Positions 45,790 through 56,442 are shown, numbered from the stretch's first letter. The stretch: DNA of 64,000 bases from Choristoneura fumiferana (GCF_025370935.1 NC_133472.1:467616-531615); one strand, 5' to 3'. A program made the numbers and translations. Notes: a model not told the origin generated them from the sequence alone.

Positions 45790-48700
45790 GTAACACCAAC
45801 TTTATCTTACTTCTACGATACAAAAGACTGTTGCCCCAACAACGGTAATAACATGCCGGGCTCTAGTCATGACATGACTACTAATACACTACACGCTGCT
45901 GTCCAAGAGAACGCCAGCTTCTAAGCGGTAACACCAACTTTAGCTTACCTCTACGATACAAAAGACGTTACTCCAACAACGGTAACCCTCCAGGCTCTAG
46001 CCATGACTACACGCTGCTGTCCAAGAGAACGCCAGCTTCTAAGCGGTAACACCAACTTTAGCTTACCTCTACGATACAAAAGACTGTTGCCCCAACAGGC
46101 TCTAGTCATGACATGACTACTAATACACTACACGCTGCTGTCCAAGAGAACGCCAGCTTCTAAGCGGTAACACCAACTTTATCTTACTTCTACGATACAA
46201 AAGACGTTACTCCAATAACGGTAACCCTCCAGGCTCTAGCCATGACTACACGCTGCTGTCCAAGAGAACGCCAGCTTCTAAGCGGTAACACCAACTTTAT
46301 CTTACTTCTACGATACAAGACTGTTGCCCCAACAACGGTAATAACATGCCGGGCTCTAGTCATGACATGACTACTAATACACTACACGCTGCTGTCCAAG
46401 AGAACGCCGGCTTCTAAGCGGTAACACACTTTATCTTACTTCTAAGATACAAAAAACGTTACTCCAACAACGGTAACCCTCCAGGCTCTAGCCATGACTA
46501 CACGCTGCTGTCCAAGAGAACGCCAGCTTCTAAGCGGTAACACCAACTTTTCTTACCTCTACGATACAAAAGTCTTTTGTATCGTAGAGACAGACACTGA
46601 TTATTTATTAGGTAAGGTACTTGTCAATTTAATTTGCTCTACATTGCTGGCAATTATAATTTTGTTAGAAAGTTAAGAAATTCATAAATTTTAATTTATT
46701 ACTTAAATGAATGTTATGGTTAAGTTACAGAAATACGTTACTTTAACCTCCCTTAAAAAAAGCTTGGCTGCCGGTAACACACTGTACGTTACATCTTGTT
46801 TTGAACGGGACAGTACTTACTATTTTCCAGAAGTCTGTCCCCTGTCTCTAGAATATGTACAGCCAAGGGCAAAAACATGTATACACTTTAGTACCTTGTC
46901 TATTTTCGTCATATTTAAACTGCCATATATGAACTGTCACCGTGCTTAAAGTGACAAGGTACACTAAAGTGTATACATATTTTTGCCCTTGACTGTACGT
47001 GACTGTACCTACCCCTCGTTCGCCACAAAATAAGTAGGTATTCAGTCCGACCTCGCTCTTAGACAGCAACCCTCCAAATCCAAGTCATTTAGCATTTTGA
47101 ATGCAACGCCATCCTCCAAGGCCGGCCGGGCGAGGCCGTTCGGGCAAAAGCTGCCAATTCCGTTTCCTGGCCTTGGAATAATAATAATTGGCAAGGAAAA
47201 CAGGCTGCCTTCTTGCTTCCAAGACTAGATATATACGTAGGTATACGATAGATAAGAGTTCAAGGGCGTACCGGAGATACAGTCGAGTTCTTAAGCTTCT
47301 GAGCAAAAATTTGATCTTAAAATTATGTGAAGTTATGAACAAGGTCCGCCCGGATTGCTACCACCATCTTACTCGCTTGGAACCCTAAAAATCATTGCTG
47401 TGTGTTCCCGCAGGCTGCAGCCGGCAAAGGCAGCGACACCGACGCCGATGCTGACGCTGTGCGGCGCCCCGCCCCCCTCCCGCCGGCGCGAGGAGCTCAC
47501 TGCACTCGCCAACCTGAGGAAGAAGGTTGCGCCGGCGATGATGCACTCTGATAGGTCAGTAGTCCGTAGCCATAGAAGGCCGCAGTGACGATATTACACT
47601 CTGAAGCTTGTAACACACAGAGAGCGGTGGCGGGGCGGTGCGGTGCGGCGCGGAGGCGGTACCGGTTGTAATATTCGATTGGTTTTATGACCGGTTTCGA
47701 GTTTTGTAGTAGCCCTGCTGGTAGGAGCCGTAGGTCACAGCGGCCATCTTTTTTTAAGGCTGCCTGTTCACTGGAGCGGTGCGAGCAAAGATATACAGGG
47801 TGGAAAGTTGAGATAGGGCAGCAATACTGTGTTAAGACACTAACTTTAGTTAAAATGTTCAGTTTTTAGTTGTCTACATACTGTTTAATTTTCTTTAACC
47901 ATTAAAAAGGATTCATGTTCGAAAAAAAAAACAACATGCGAAAGTTTCACTTTGCAAATTAGTGTCCTACGAACTGTATGGAAAAAGTTTTCTTTGATTT
48001 GTGGGTGTTCTAGTACTCTAACCTTAGTTGGTCTCAAAGAGTGTTTTAGTCCTTGATAAAAATGGGACCGATTGGCATTTAAAAAAAAGTCAAATCAGTC
48101 GATTTTCTCGCTGACTGTACATTTTATTAAAAATCAGTGAATGTCGATTGTCATCACTTAAAAAGTTAGAAAAGGTATCCCTATGAGCATTTTTGCGTAG
48201 CAGCAAGGGATCTAGTAGCTGCCCTTGCTGCCCCATCTCAACTTTCCACCCTGTAGGTACACGAGGCAGCGGAGCGCATCACCCATGCGGAGCGGAGATG
48301 CGGTCTTTTTCTTTATTCACGCACGGAGCTTCTTCGCTACCCCGCTCGCTCATTTCTCCGCCCCGCTGCCCCGCTCTCTTCCTCGCTCTGCTTCCCGGTT
48401 TTGTATGAGTTTTTATCTAGTTACCAAAGAACTCTATCCACTGGAGCGGAGATTTTATGCAATTCTATTGGTGGATTTTTGATCATGCTCACCGCTCCGC
48501 TAACTCGCTCCGCTCAATAGTTGACAGGCAGCCCTATTGTTCATCCCAGCCTATATACGTCCCACTGCTGGGCACAGGTCTCCTCTCAGAACAAGAGGGC
48601 TTGGGCCATAGTTCCCACGCGGGCCCAGTGCGGATTGGAAAGAAAGAAAGAAAGAAAGAAAGAAAAGAAAAACAACAACTTCAAACAAAAACAAAAAAAA

Positions 48701-51049
48701 AAAAAACTTCACACGCACCATTGAATTGCTTCGCAGGTGTTTGAGCAGGTTTCCTCACGATGTTTTCCTTCACCGCAAAGCTCGTGGTAAATTTCAAATG
48801 TAATTCCGCACATGAATTTCGAAAAACTCAGAGGTGCGAGCCGTGGTTTGAACCCACGACCCTCTGTTTGAGAGGCGATAGGTCAAACCACTAGGCCACC
48901 ACGGCTTCCTATTGCCCTAGCCCTATTGTGTTACAGACTAATAAAGCATTTTTACAAAAATCGAAAAACCACAGGCATAGAAAATATAATGAATATCTTG
49001 ATTGTAAAATATCATTGATTTATGTGCTATACTTTTCGTATAATATGAGGACAACGAAACCCAAAATTCAACCGCCCAAATCTTACCCTAGCCTACAGCT
49101 ATCTCGATAATTACGGACGTCGTTGCGGAAGGCATGGGGGGAGGGCTGCGAGCGCTTATGTCACGAGCGATAAAGACAGCAATATCCCAAACGAATAAAT
49201 AACGCGGCCGGCAGGGAAACTTCTCTTAAGTTATTTGCCTGCAAGTAGGTAATTAATCTAAAAATTAGACATCGACAACCCTAAGCGACCGCGCCGGATT
49301 CAAAATTCAAAAATTCAAATGATTTATTCAGTAAATAGGCCGCAATGGGCACTTTACACGTCATTTTTTTAAACTACCAGCGCTTTCGGAAAGACCATCA
49401 TTGCCAAGAAGAATGCGCCGCAAGAAACTTGGCAGAAAGTCATTTTTTCATCAAAATGTAATTACAAATAAAATACTTAAAAACTATATTATACAATTAA
49501 AGAAAAAAAATACAAAAAATAATAATACAGGAAATACAGGGATGTATGGGGTCCCTTAGTTACAATACTAAACACTAACTATATCTAAACTATATCTACG
49601 TTCAGTGGAAGTGTAGAATGCTTCCACCGTCATAAATTTTAAAATAATGATAACAATAATTTAGTTCTGAAATATACATTTCAGGTCAAGTAACCATTAA
49701 GCTTTTGGATTTCGAAGGCAAGTTCACGTCTGCCGCCCCCAAAGTTAGCTCACATTAGATTAGGCAGCTAAGTCTCCTAAAGGGTCGGAGTGTGCATACT
49801 TCTCTTTTACTATGCTAATGTGAATCGAGCGGTTCCAACTGAATGACTTTACAATTCCATAACTGTAAGTAGTTAGGGCTAATGTTTTGTCAGGTGGGCG
49901 GTTCGTATGCTAATCTCGCCCGAGGCCCGCGAGCAAATTGATGGCAGAAGGCCGGGGCGCTAGGGCGGACCCAAGACGACGCTATTTATAGAACATACGG
50001 GCTTTTTGGGGGCACTTTTGGTATCACGTCACTCGGAAATGCTTCTCGATAGTCGTCTGTGAACTTATTGCAAGTGCCGGCTTTAGGCAGCGTTTCCACC
50101 AGAGATGTGCGAGGATGTTTTTCGAGGAATGTGTTGTTCATGTTCATGAACCAATAGAAACGCTTCATTTGCCTATCCTCGCTCTGCCGAGCTGTTTCCA
50201 CTGAGATGCGCTGAGCGAGAAAAGGTACCATCAGCCAAGTAAGTGGTAGGTATATCAATTTTTAAACAAGTTCCTATCAATTTAATATGTCGCTAAAGTC
50301 GACCACCCTAAAGTTGATAATCGTTTGCATGTCACAAAACAATAATGCCAATAGACGTGTCTGTCAACTTGAAAGTTCGACTCTAGGCAGTTGTCTCACC
50401 GCCGGCGAGGAAACGATTGGCTATCGACTATTTTCTCGCTCAAGAAACGAACAAAAGATATAAGATCCTGTGTGAGTAAAAGAGACACATATATTAATAG
50501 TTGATCGCTGGCGGTTCACACTGCCGGCGAGAACTCGCTCTTACATCATTTGTCGCAGCGACAAGAGCTATAAGCTCAGCGATACTCGCTCAGCGCTGTT
50601 AGCTTGGCGGCCGCCCGGCTCGAGCGAGTGGAGCGAGTAATCGCCCGTCGTGCTCGAACACTCGCTTTTCACTGCTCGCCCACTCGTTTCTAGTTACTCG
50701 CTCTGCTCGCTTCTCGCTCATCGTCGGCGGTGGGACAAGTGCCTTAGGGACATATTCATTTGATAGGAACTTGTTTAAAAATGGATAGACCACTTATTTT
50801 GCTGATGGTACAAATGAAGCGTTGCTATTAGTTCAGCATGATAAAGGAACACATTTCTTTCAACACATCTTCGCACATCTTTGGTGACAACGGAGCCTAA
50901 AGCGTACTTACACCGGATATCCATAGACCCACCATTATTTTGAATACTCATTTTCCATTTGTTTGTTTAGGCGGTCGTCGCGCAACAACAACGAACAAAC
51001 AGACAACGAACCAGCACCGCTGGACAACAGACCGAAGCTGCTGCAAAAG
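45644..51049 (+). CDS. Unidentified gene, first three coding exons (3' part not found)
   Basis: Three exons with matching phases: 45644-45789, 47414-47554, 50971-51049. They encode 122 residues starting MSRDVELLPLKSALV, then SSHDYTLLSKRTPASKR, a Pro/Ala-rich stretch, the basic REELTALANLRKK, and RRSSRNNNEQTDNEPAPLDN ending KLLQK before GTACGT. Donors are GTAACA, GTCAGT and GTACGT; acceptors are TTCCCGCAG and TTTGTTTAG. The start sits in a GC-rich stretch typical of a 5' end; another ATG at 45637 is in a different frame. No signal peptide or membrane segment is visible in this N-terminal part, which looks disordered. I do not recognise the family. The next exon should begin in phase 0 and is either beyond the window or too short to recognise. 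Confidence 0.6.
45740..46575 (+). repeat. Tandem array re-duplicating an exon end plus its splice donor
   Basis: Seven copies of the segment gactacacgctgctgtccaa + gagaacgccagcttctaagc + ggtaacacc, beginning near 45748, 45886, 46004, 46127, 46244, 46379 and 46494. They alternate between a shorter form with 'ccctccaggctctagccatg' upstream and a longer form with 'catgccgggctctagtcatg', so the array has a higher-order dimer of ~240-260 bp. Each copy keeps the donor AGCG/GTAAC. The first copy is the real exon 1 end; the rest lie in intron 1. Confidence 0.93.
46858..46997. mobile_element. Palindromic MITE related to 6599-6734
   Basis: tacagccaagggcaaaaaca and its complement tatttttgcccttgactgta, with a second shared arm segment (tatacactttagtaccttgt). 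In intron 1 of the unidentified gene. Confidence 0.8.
47414..47554 (+). CDS. Unidentified gene, coding exon 2
   Basis: 141 nt in phase with exon 1, encoding LQPAKAATPTPMLTLC, then PPPSRRREELTALANLRKK and MMHSD. GC-rich against an AT-rich background. Acceptor TTCCCGCAG, donor GTCAGT. Confidence 0.6.
48190..48540. repeat. GC-rich dispersed repeat (intron 2 of the unidentified gene)
   Basis: tcatttctccgccccgctgc, tgcttcccggttttgtatga, caattctattggtggatttt. Inverted relative at 3755-3960 and a weaker one at 51955-52040. No protein similarity seen in any frame. Confidence 0.6.
48539..48905 (-). mobile_element. SINE-2 copy with internal gaaa expansion
   Basis: Forward strand reads atatacgtcccactgctggg, gcccagtgcggattgg, then a (gaaa)n and A-rich stretch (48638-48705), then cattgaattgcttcgcagg and the tRNA-like head ending 48905. 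The simple-repeat growth splits the body. Confidence 0.82.
49299..49684 (-). mobile_element. LINE 3'-end family D, minus copy (intron 2 of the unidentified gene)
   Basis: Forward strand starts with caaaattcaaaaattcaaat, then aggccgcaatgggcactttac and continues to gaagtgtagaatgcttccac and the matching 5' boundary tatacatttcag. Confidence 0.75.
50225..50811. mobile_element. MITE family H, copy 2, interrupted by MITE G
   Basis: Ends GTACCATCAGCCAAGTAAGT and its complement ...GCTGATGGTAC, with TA at both borders (Tc1/mariner-like, inferred). It also shares an internal segment (aagttgataatcgtttgcat) with the uninterrupted copy at 12093-12266. MITE G occupies 50386-50743. Confidence 0.82.
50386..50743. 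mobile_element. MITE family G, copy 4, nested inside MITE H
   Basis: Inverted orientation like copy 2. Flanks CTA and TTA, inside the H-family element 50225-50811. Confidence 0.85.
50971..51049 (+). CDS. Unidentified gene, coding exon 3
   Basis: 79 nt encoding RRSSRNNNEQTDNEPAPLDN and RPKLLQK. Acceptor TTTGTTTAG, donor GTACGT, phase 0 at the end. A MITE-like long hairpin begins 47 bp further on. Confidence 0.58.
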
Positions 51050-51095
51050 GTACGTGATACATTGTGATACTATGAGTGTGGACCACAAAACAGAT

Positions 51096-51315
51096 ACCGT
51101 AAACTGCTTCAACTTTGCCCTCTGGCCCCAACATTGCCTGAGTTGATTTAGAGTCGATAACTTAGCACTCTTATAGGTTTTAAACTTTTATCTACACGGG
51201 AATTATTATTACGGGGGGATAAAGGTTTTAAAACCTAAAGGGTGTTAAGTTATCGACTCTAAATCGAAGCAGGCAATGTTGGGGCCAGAGGGCAAAGTTG
51301 AAGCAGTTTACGGTA
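51096..51315. repeat. Long hairpin just past the unidentified gene's exon 3
   Basis: Arms of ~80 bp (taccgtaaactgcttcaact ... agttgaagcagtttacggta) almost perfectly inverted, including gccctctggccccaacattg. Loop ~55 bp. Starts 47 bp after the exon 3 donor. Confidence 0.85.
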
Positions 51316-52245
51316 GGTTACTGAAATCAATCTACAAGCGAGAGAATTCGAATTTATTACACTTTAAAATATAACAATCGTGCATTTCGCCAATGTCGAA
51401 ATCGTCGCAAGATATTTTCTGCGACGTAATATAACAATGACATTAACATTAAAACATTTTAGTTATTATTAATTAATTTATGTTTCCATTTTTCGCGTTA
51501 CATTCTCAACAATAAATTTAAATACGAGGGCCCTACCACAAAATTTTACATGACACGAACGTCGAGTTTGGTTCCGATAAAGGAGGGCTCTCCTTTATCG
51601 GAACCAGTCAGGCGAATCGGAGCGAGGGGGTAATACCGGAGCGCAGTTGCATGCTGTGTCTGTCCATAACAGGCATGGAGCTAGGAAGTACTTAATGCGG
51701 AGCGCAGTTGCGTAAGTGCGAAGCTAGCTAGCGGAGTCACAGTGTAAGATAATGTTCTTAGACTTTGGCGGAGTGGAGCGAGAATATAATCCGAATTTCC
51801 ATTCGTGGATCTCTGTTCCTAAGGGGTGAAACTTCCGCTGCTGCGGGTCAAAGCACCCAATTTAGCCTGTACTATCACTGTGCAAAGCGGCTTGCTTTCT
51901 TCACGAAGTGCAGCATTTTGACTCTAACAAGTATGACTATTCCCCGCTTCCATATGCTCGTCGCGGCTGCCCCACTCGCGCTCGTTTCTCCATCCCGCTT
52001 ACCCACTCCTCTTGCTTTCTTCTCTTTCTGATTTTGTATGAATTTTCAACATTTCAACATTATTAAAGCCTGACCAGAAATATATGACTATTCGCCATGC
52101 TGCGTAATTTCATTGGAACTAATTTCTTACACTGGCAATAATTTTAATGATTGTCAGTGTCACTGTTGCGGTTTCTTTGAACAATAACAAAAATGCCCAA
52201 AACGATTCGTAGTCAACAACTGATCATTGTAAATAATGTTTCTAG

Positions 52246-52395
52246 TTTTCTCCGGAGATTCGCGCTGTCATCGTTCATCCACCATTACCTCTCATATTTC
52301 GTTTTCTAGATTTTTTTTTACCGTACAACGGCAAAAACTACTAGACACTGGCAAAATTGTCCTCCGATGGACAGAGCCATATTTTTTTAAAAGAA
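52246..52395. repeat. Dispersed repeat shared with 41080-41260
   Basis: cgctgtcatcgttcatccac, cactggcaaaattgtcctcc and gatggacagagccatat match the complement of the Atg13 intron copy. Confidence 0.72.
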
Positions 52396-52683
52396 ACAAC
52401 AATAAATAATGTTTCTAATAAACTACTGGAAAAAAATACGCTTGGGGAATGAAACTATTTCGCTACAAAACCTTTCCAAATTAACATCAGAGCTAACAGG
52501 TAAAGTCAAGATGTCATTGTTCCGACTATACTGAACTATTGCCATATAAATAAATAAGCATTTTTGGTTTACCTTTAGTTTATTACATTTGAAATGCCTG
52601 AATCGCAATTCAACTGCCAAAACCTATATTTATATCCCTTCTATCGGATGATATCTCAGGGCTTCTATCAATACACCGGAAGC

Positions 52684-52730
52684 GGGCCGCGGCCTTGACC
52701 CGCCCGCGACCCTCGTTTGCAACCCCTGTA
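52684..52730. repeat. Remnant of a hAT-like end
   Basis: gcgggccgcggccttgaccc ... tcgtttgcaacccctg resembles the right end of the element at 34771-35268. No partner end found. Confidence 0.5.
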
Positions 52731-52861
52731 AATGAGACAAGGCTCACCCTGAGCTCTCTGACTAAACCAATTAAGTCTACTTTTGAACGGCTACGGGAAA
52801 TGAGGCAAATTGCACTAATAGCGAAAGCTGGAGTGCGACCTTGGCATTTTAATTATTTAGG

Positions 52862-53226
52862 ACTAGCGTTTACCCACGGCTTCGCACACGTAAATCATTA
52901 CATCCAGCAGCTAAATTAAAATTTCGGGATTTTAAAAAATTCCCGTGGGAATTCCCGAAAATTAAATCGTGGTTTTCATTGACGTTACATAAAAAACAAT
53001 CATGTCAAATTTCATGACTCTAAGCCCAGCGGTTGTTATTTCAAGATTTTATCCCTATCCCGAGGGAATATCGAAATAAAAAGTAGCCTATGTTTTATTT
53101 TAGATGTTCAGCTATCTACATACCAAATTTCATCCAAATGCGTTCAGCCGTTTCAGCGTGAAGGAGTAACAAACATACTCACTCACTCACTCACAAACTT
53201 TCGCATTTATAATATGTAGTAAGTAG
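52862..53226. repeat. Common lepidopteran dispersed repeat
   Basis: actagcgtttacccacggct, accaaatttcatccaaatgc, gttcagccgtttcagcgtga, caaactttcgcatttataat. Fragments of the same kind at 30893-30940, 35918-36000, 37199-37402 and 57095-57176. Confidence 0.65.
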
Positions 53227-53416
53227 GATTCCGCAGGCAGTCAAACTCAAACTCAAACTCTTTATTGCGCTAAATATTTACTGAAGCTATTAAATTTGAG
53301 ATCGCAAGATAAAACCGAGATAATGCGATGGAATAAACATTATTCAATCGAGAACTATACTGCACAGAGCTCTTACGGGTCTTCTTGGCCTACACAAGGA
53401 CGAGCCTTTCTTCTTA

Positions 53417-54148
53417 GGCCGCGGCTCCACTAAGGCGGAGACGAGCGGAGCGAAGAAGAGACGTGTAGAGATCGACCAATCCCTACAAGATTAGATTATT
53501 TATTCATTCAGTATAAAATTACATCATAGTTTGTACATGTCAAAGTTACGAGAATTTATACTGAAATTGTCAAGAATACACAAAATATTAAATTGGAAAA
53601 CAATTGAATGTCACAAAATGTTAAAATTGAATAAAATAATAAAAAAAGGAATAAAACAATTAAAATTCAAAACAGGTTCTCGTAAAATAAAAATAAAATT
53701 AAAATTACAATAATGTCAGGGGATCGTCCAATTAAAATTCATAAAATAATTTGAAAAATAAAAATGACAAGTAAAAACTGAAAACAATTATCAATATTGA
53801 AAATAGTCAGAAGATAAGTCTGATGATAATGAGAAGGAGACGAGTCTTTCTTCTTAAGCCATGGCTCCACTTAGGTGGAGACGAGCGGAGCGAAGAGGAG
53901 ACGCCTAGATATCGACCAATCCCTATACGTCTGATGATAATGTGACGGAGACGAGCTTTTCGTCTTAGGCGAGCTCCGCTAAGGCGGAGATGAGCGGAGC
54001 AAAGAGGAGACGTGTAGGGATCGATCAATCCCTACAAGTCTGATGATAATGAGGCGGAGACGAGATGTGCAATAATATGATTGGTCGATCCCTATACGCC
54101 TCGTCTCCCCTCCGCTCGTCTCCGCCTCAGTGGAGCCGTAGCCTTAGA
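53417..54148. repeat. Complex element: inverted ends with ~120-bp internal tandem units
   Basis: gcggctccactaaggcggag at the left and ctccgcctcagtggagccgt at the right are inverted. Within it, units on tctgatgataatg ... gagcggagcgaagaggagac ... atcgaccaatccctaca repeat two to three times (53815-54070). Confidence 0.75.
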
Positions 54149-54198
54149 ATGAGATAGTAGATAAACTTCAGTTAAAGGCAAATTCTAGTCCGAAATAG

Positions 54199-54760
54199 GT
54201 TGGTTCCGTAGCCATTACGAAAAAATTAAGTTATTATTTTTCTAAGGATTTCGTATTTTTATACGGGAATCTTCCAAGTTTAGTTACATTTTATACCTTA
54301 GGCTGCTATTTACTCTTAAACTACTAATAATTCTCACGAAAACTTAGCCGTTATCCTGAATTTTTTCAATTTTTTCCACCCACCGGTTTAGATTTTAGAG
54401 GCCCCCTTTTAATAAAAATTTGCACTTAAAGTTGAATAACTTGCAAACAGATCACTGAATCGAAAAATCGTCGTAGCAAATCCGTAATGGTTTTAAAAGA
54501 CCTATCCAACGATAAACCACACTATAGGTTAGGCACTAAAAAAAGCACCCCCACTTTACGTCTATGGGAGGCACCCTAAAAAAATTTTTTTCCCATTTTT
54601 TATTGTACCATTTTATCGGCATAGTTTACATATTATCCGTGCAAAATTACAGCTTTCTAGCATTGATAGTCCCTGAGCAAAGCCGCGGACGGACAGACAA
54701 ACAGACAGACATGGCGAAAATATAAGGGTTCCGTTTTTGCCATTTTGGCTCCGGAACCCT
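54199..54760. mobile_element. Dispersed inverted-repeat element J, inverted full copy
   Basis: Left ggttccgtagccattacg, right tggctccggaaccct. Same interior as 20528-21135 in reverse (cctatccaacgataaaccac). Confidence 0.78.
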
Positions 54761-54837
54761 AAAAAGGTTTATATTTTATGCTTTTCAGTTTTTACATCGG
54801 TTTATTTTTTTGTTAAAAAGTTTTTATTTCAAAAGCA

Positions 54838-55032
54838 CTAATGAAAAAATAAGCCTTGGTAGAGTGTATAGCCACCACGCTCGTTCAACAAAACTTGGTT
54901 TGGCAAAAGGCACTGCCCGTCCGAAGCAAATATATTGCATCCCACGTTAGCAGAACCACGCTTGCTAAATTGCAAGGGCAATGGGCCAAATGAATACATA
55001 AGAATCGTGATAAAAAAAAGTATAAATACCAT
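54838..55032 (-). CDS. Possible small secreted peptide (64 residues), weak
   Basis: Starts with a hydrophobic run MVFILFFITILMYSFGPLPL that could be a signal peptide, then a short mature part with two cysteines (ANVGC and GQC), ending LYQGLFFH. No family recognised, no intron or promoter signal, and only one copy in the window. A chance frame in AT-rich DNA is equally possible. Confidence 0.2.
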   Translation of the reverse strand: MVFILFFITILMYSFGPLPLQFSKRGSANVGCNIFASDGQCLLPNQVLLNERGGYTLYQGLFFH

Positions 55033-55263
55033 TTTTGTAGATAATTTTAAGATCTGCCTCGGCTACTTTTTGATAAAACTTTGGCAGACTTATATATTCC
55101 GGAAATGAAGGTTCATACCTACCGACTGGAATTGGTTTCATGCTGGTATCAGGTATATTTAGGGGTCGTGGTCCTTGAGAGCGTCTGCGACACTTCGGCA
55201 AAAAAATACTGACATATTTCGCTTTTCTGTATCTACCAGTAAATTCCTTGACTATTATTTCAG

Positions 55264-55786
55264 TTCGAAAATACAAACTGAGACATGGATGCACAGAAAA
55301 ACCAGAAAAAGAGACCAGCGCTGGGAATCGAACCCAGGTCCTCAGCAATCCGTGCTGCGTGCTATAACCCTACACCACCGCTGGACAGGAATTAGACACG
55401 AATTCCCTATGCATATGGTTATTCAATATAACCAATCATAATTTGATTGCTTAGTAGCGACATCTCTTGTCTGGGTGAGCGTTGTTCCGAAAGAATGTGA
55501 CGTCTCTCGATGAGAGCGAACATAGATGTCGCTAGTGCTGCTGCATAAGTAGCGTAGTAGAAATAAGCAACCTGAGATATGTATGCATAGGGAAAATTCG
55601 TGTCTAGATTCCTGTCCAGCGGTGGACCCCCCTACAGGGGTTATAGCACGCAGCACGGATTGCTGAGGACCTGGGTTCGATTCCCAGCGCTGGTCTCTTT
55701 TTCTGGTTTTTCTGTGCATCCATGTCTCAGTTTGTATTTTCGATATGGTTTCACGGGATACCCGTAAAAGTAACAAAGTAACAAAA
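55264..55786. mobile_element. SINE-1, head-to-head inverted pair
   Basis: Left copy minus (cgaaaatacaaactgagaca ... ctgctgcgtgctataaccc-type head), right copy plus (gggttatagcacgcagcacg ... gtttcacgggatacccgtaa). They are separated by ~200 bp that are shared with the 36103-36290 locus. Confidence 0.83.
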
Positions 55787-56442
55787 TGCCTATGTACATC
55801 AGTTACTGCTCGGATATTAATAAGCAAGTAAAATTTTCGTCTTTAATTTTTTTTTCGTCCAATACTAATGGAAAATATAAATTTCTACTTATGCAGGCAC
55901 CCAAAATGACACAATTTTTTGTATTACGTTGGGCAAATGCTCCGGAAGCTATATGCGAAAAAGAAAAAACTTTAATATTTTTGAAGCCTCAAAACCTAGT
56001 CCTACGGGTCTACATGTCCAGCTTAGTTCTCTTCACATCCGAATGGTATAACCACAGATGTCATTTTAAAAACACCCGAGATGTCAGCTAGAGGCCACAA
56101 ATAAAAATAGGCTTTTAGTATAATGAACGTACCCGCGTCTCGTGTGAGGCCGGATGGCGTGGTGTAAGTCAGAGGCATTTACAGTGCAGTGACTTATCCG
56201 TTGTTATTGTACGGTCAGCATCAAAAGTATTATTATTATTATTCCCTCAATGACGGCCTTAAGGCTTGGGCCAATGTCAGTTGCGATGAAAGGGTTGCGG
56301 TTGATTCTGCAGAACGCCAACAGTTTGACAGCAGCAGAAAAATATTTTGAAAAGAGAAAAAAAAAATCCTTTTCGGCCGAACGCTGTTGGGAGTCACGTC
56401 ACTGCGACAAAGACAAAAGATGTTGTTATTGATTAGATAGAA

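Larger units (their letters stand above)
50085..50900. mobile_element. MITE family I copy carrying nested H and G elements
   Basis: Left part (to 50224) has gtttccaccagagatgtgcg, caatagaaacgcttcattt and gctgtttcc. The right part (50812-50900) resumes with aaatgaagcgttgctatta and acacatctt. Together they match the uninterrupted copies at 23245-23400 and 30553-30672. Confidence 0.78.

Noticed and set aside
52695..52919. 74-codon frame with FERLREMRQIALIAKAGVRP
   Set aside because: Considered as a fourth exon of the unidentified gene, but there is no phase-0 acceptor at the right place, and it runs from a hAT remnant into a common dispersed repeat.
54965..55348. 127-codon minus frame with KCRRRSQGPRPLNIPDTS and SFPEYISLPKFYQKVAEADL
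   Set aside because: Its 5' part is SINE-1 and I recognise no family in the rest; no splice or promoter support, so not called as a gene.
55660..55690. tRNA-like sequences with B-box GGTTCGATTCC at many sites
   Set aside because: They are heads of SINEs followed by common bodies; no cloverleaf with proper acceptor stem was found, so no tRNA gene is called.
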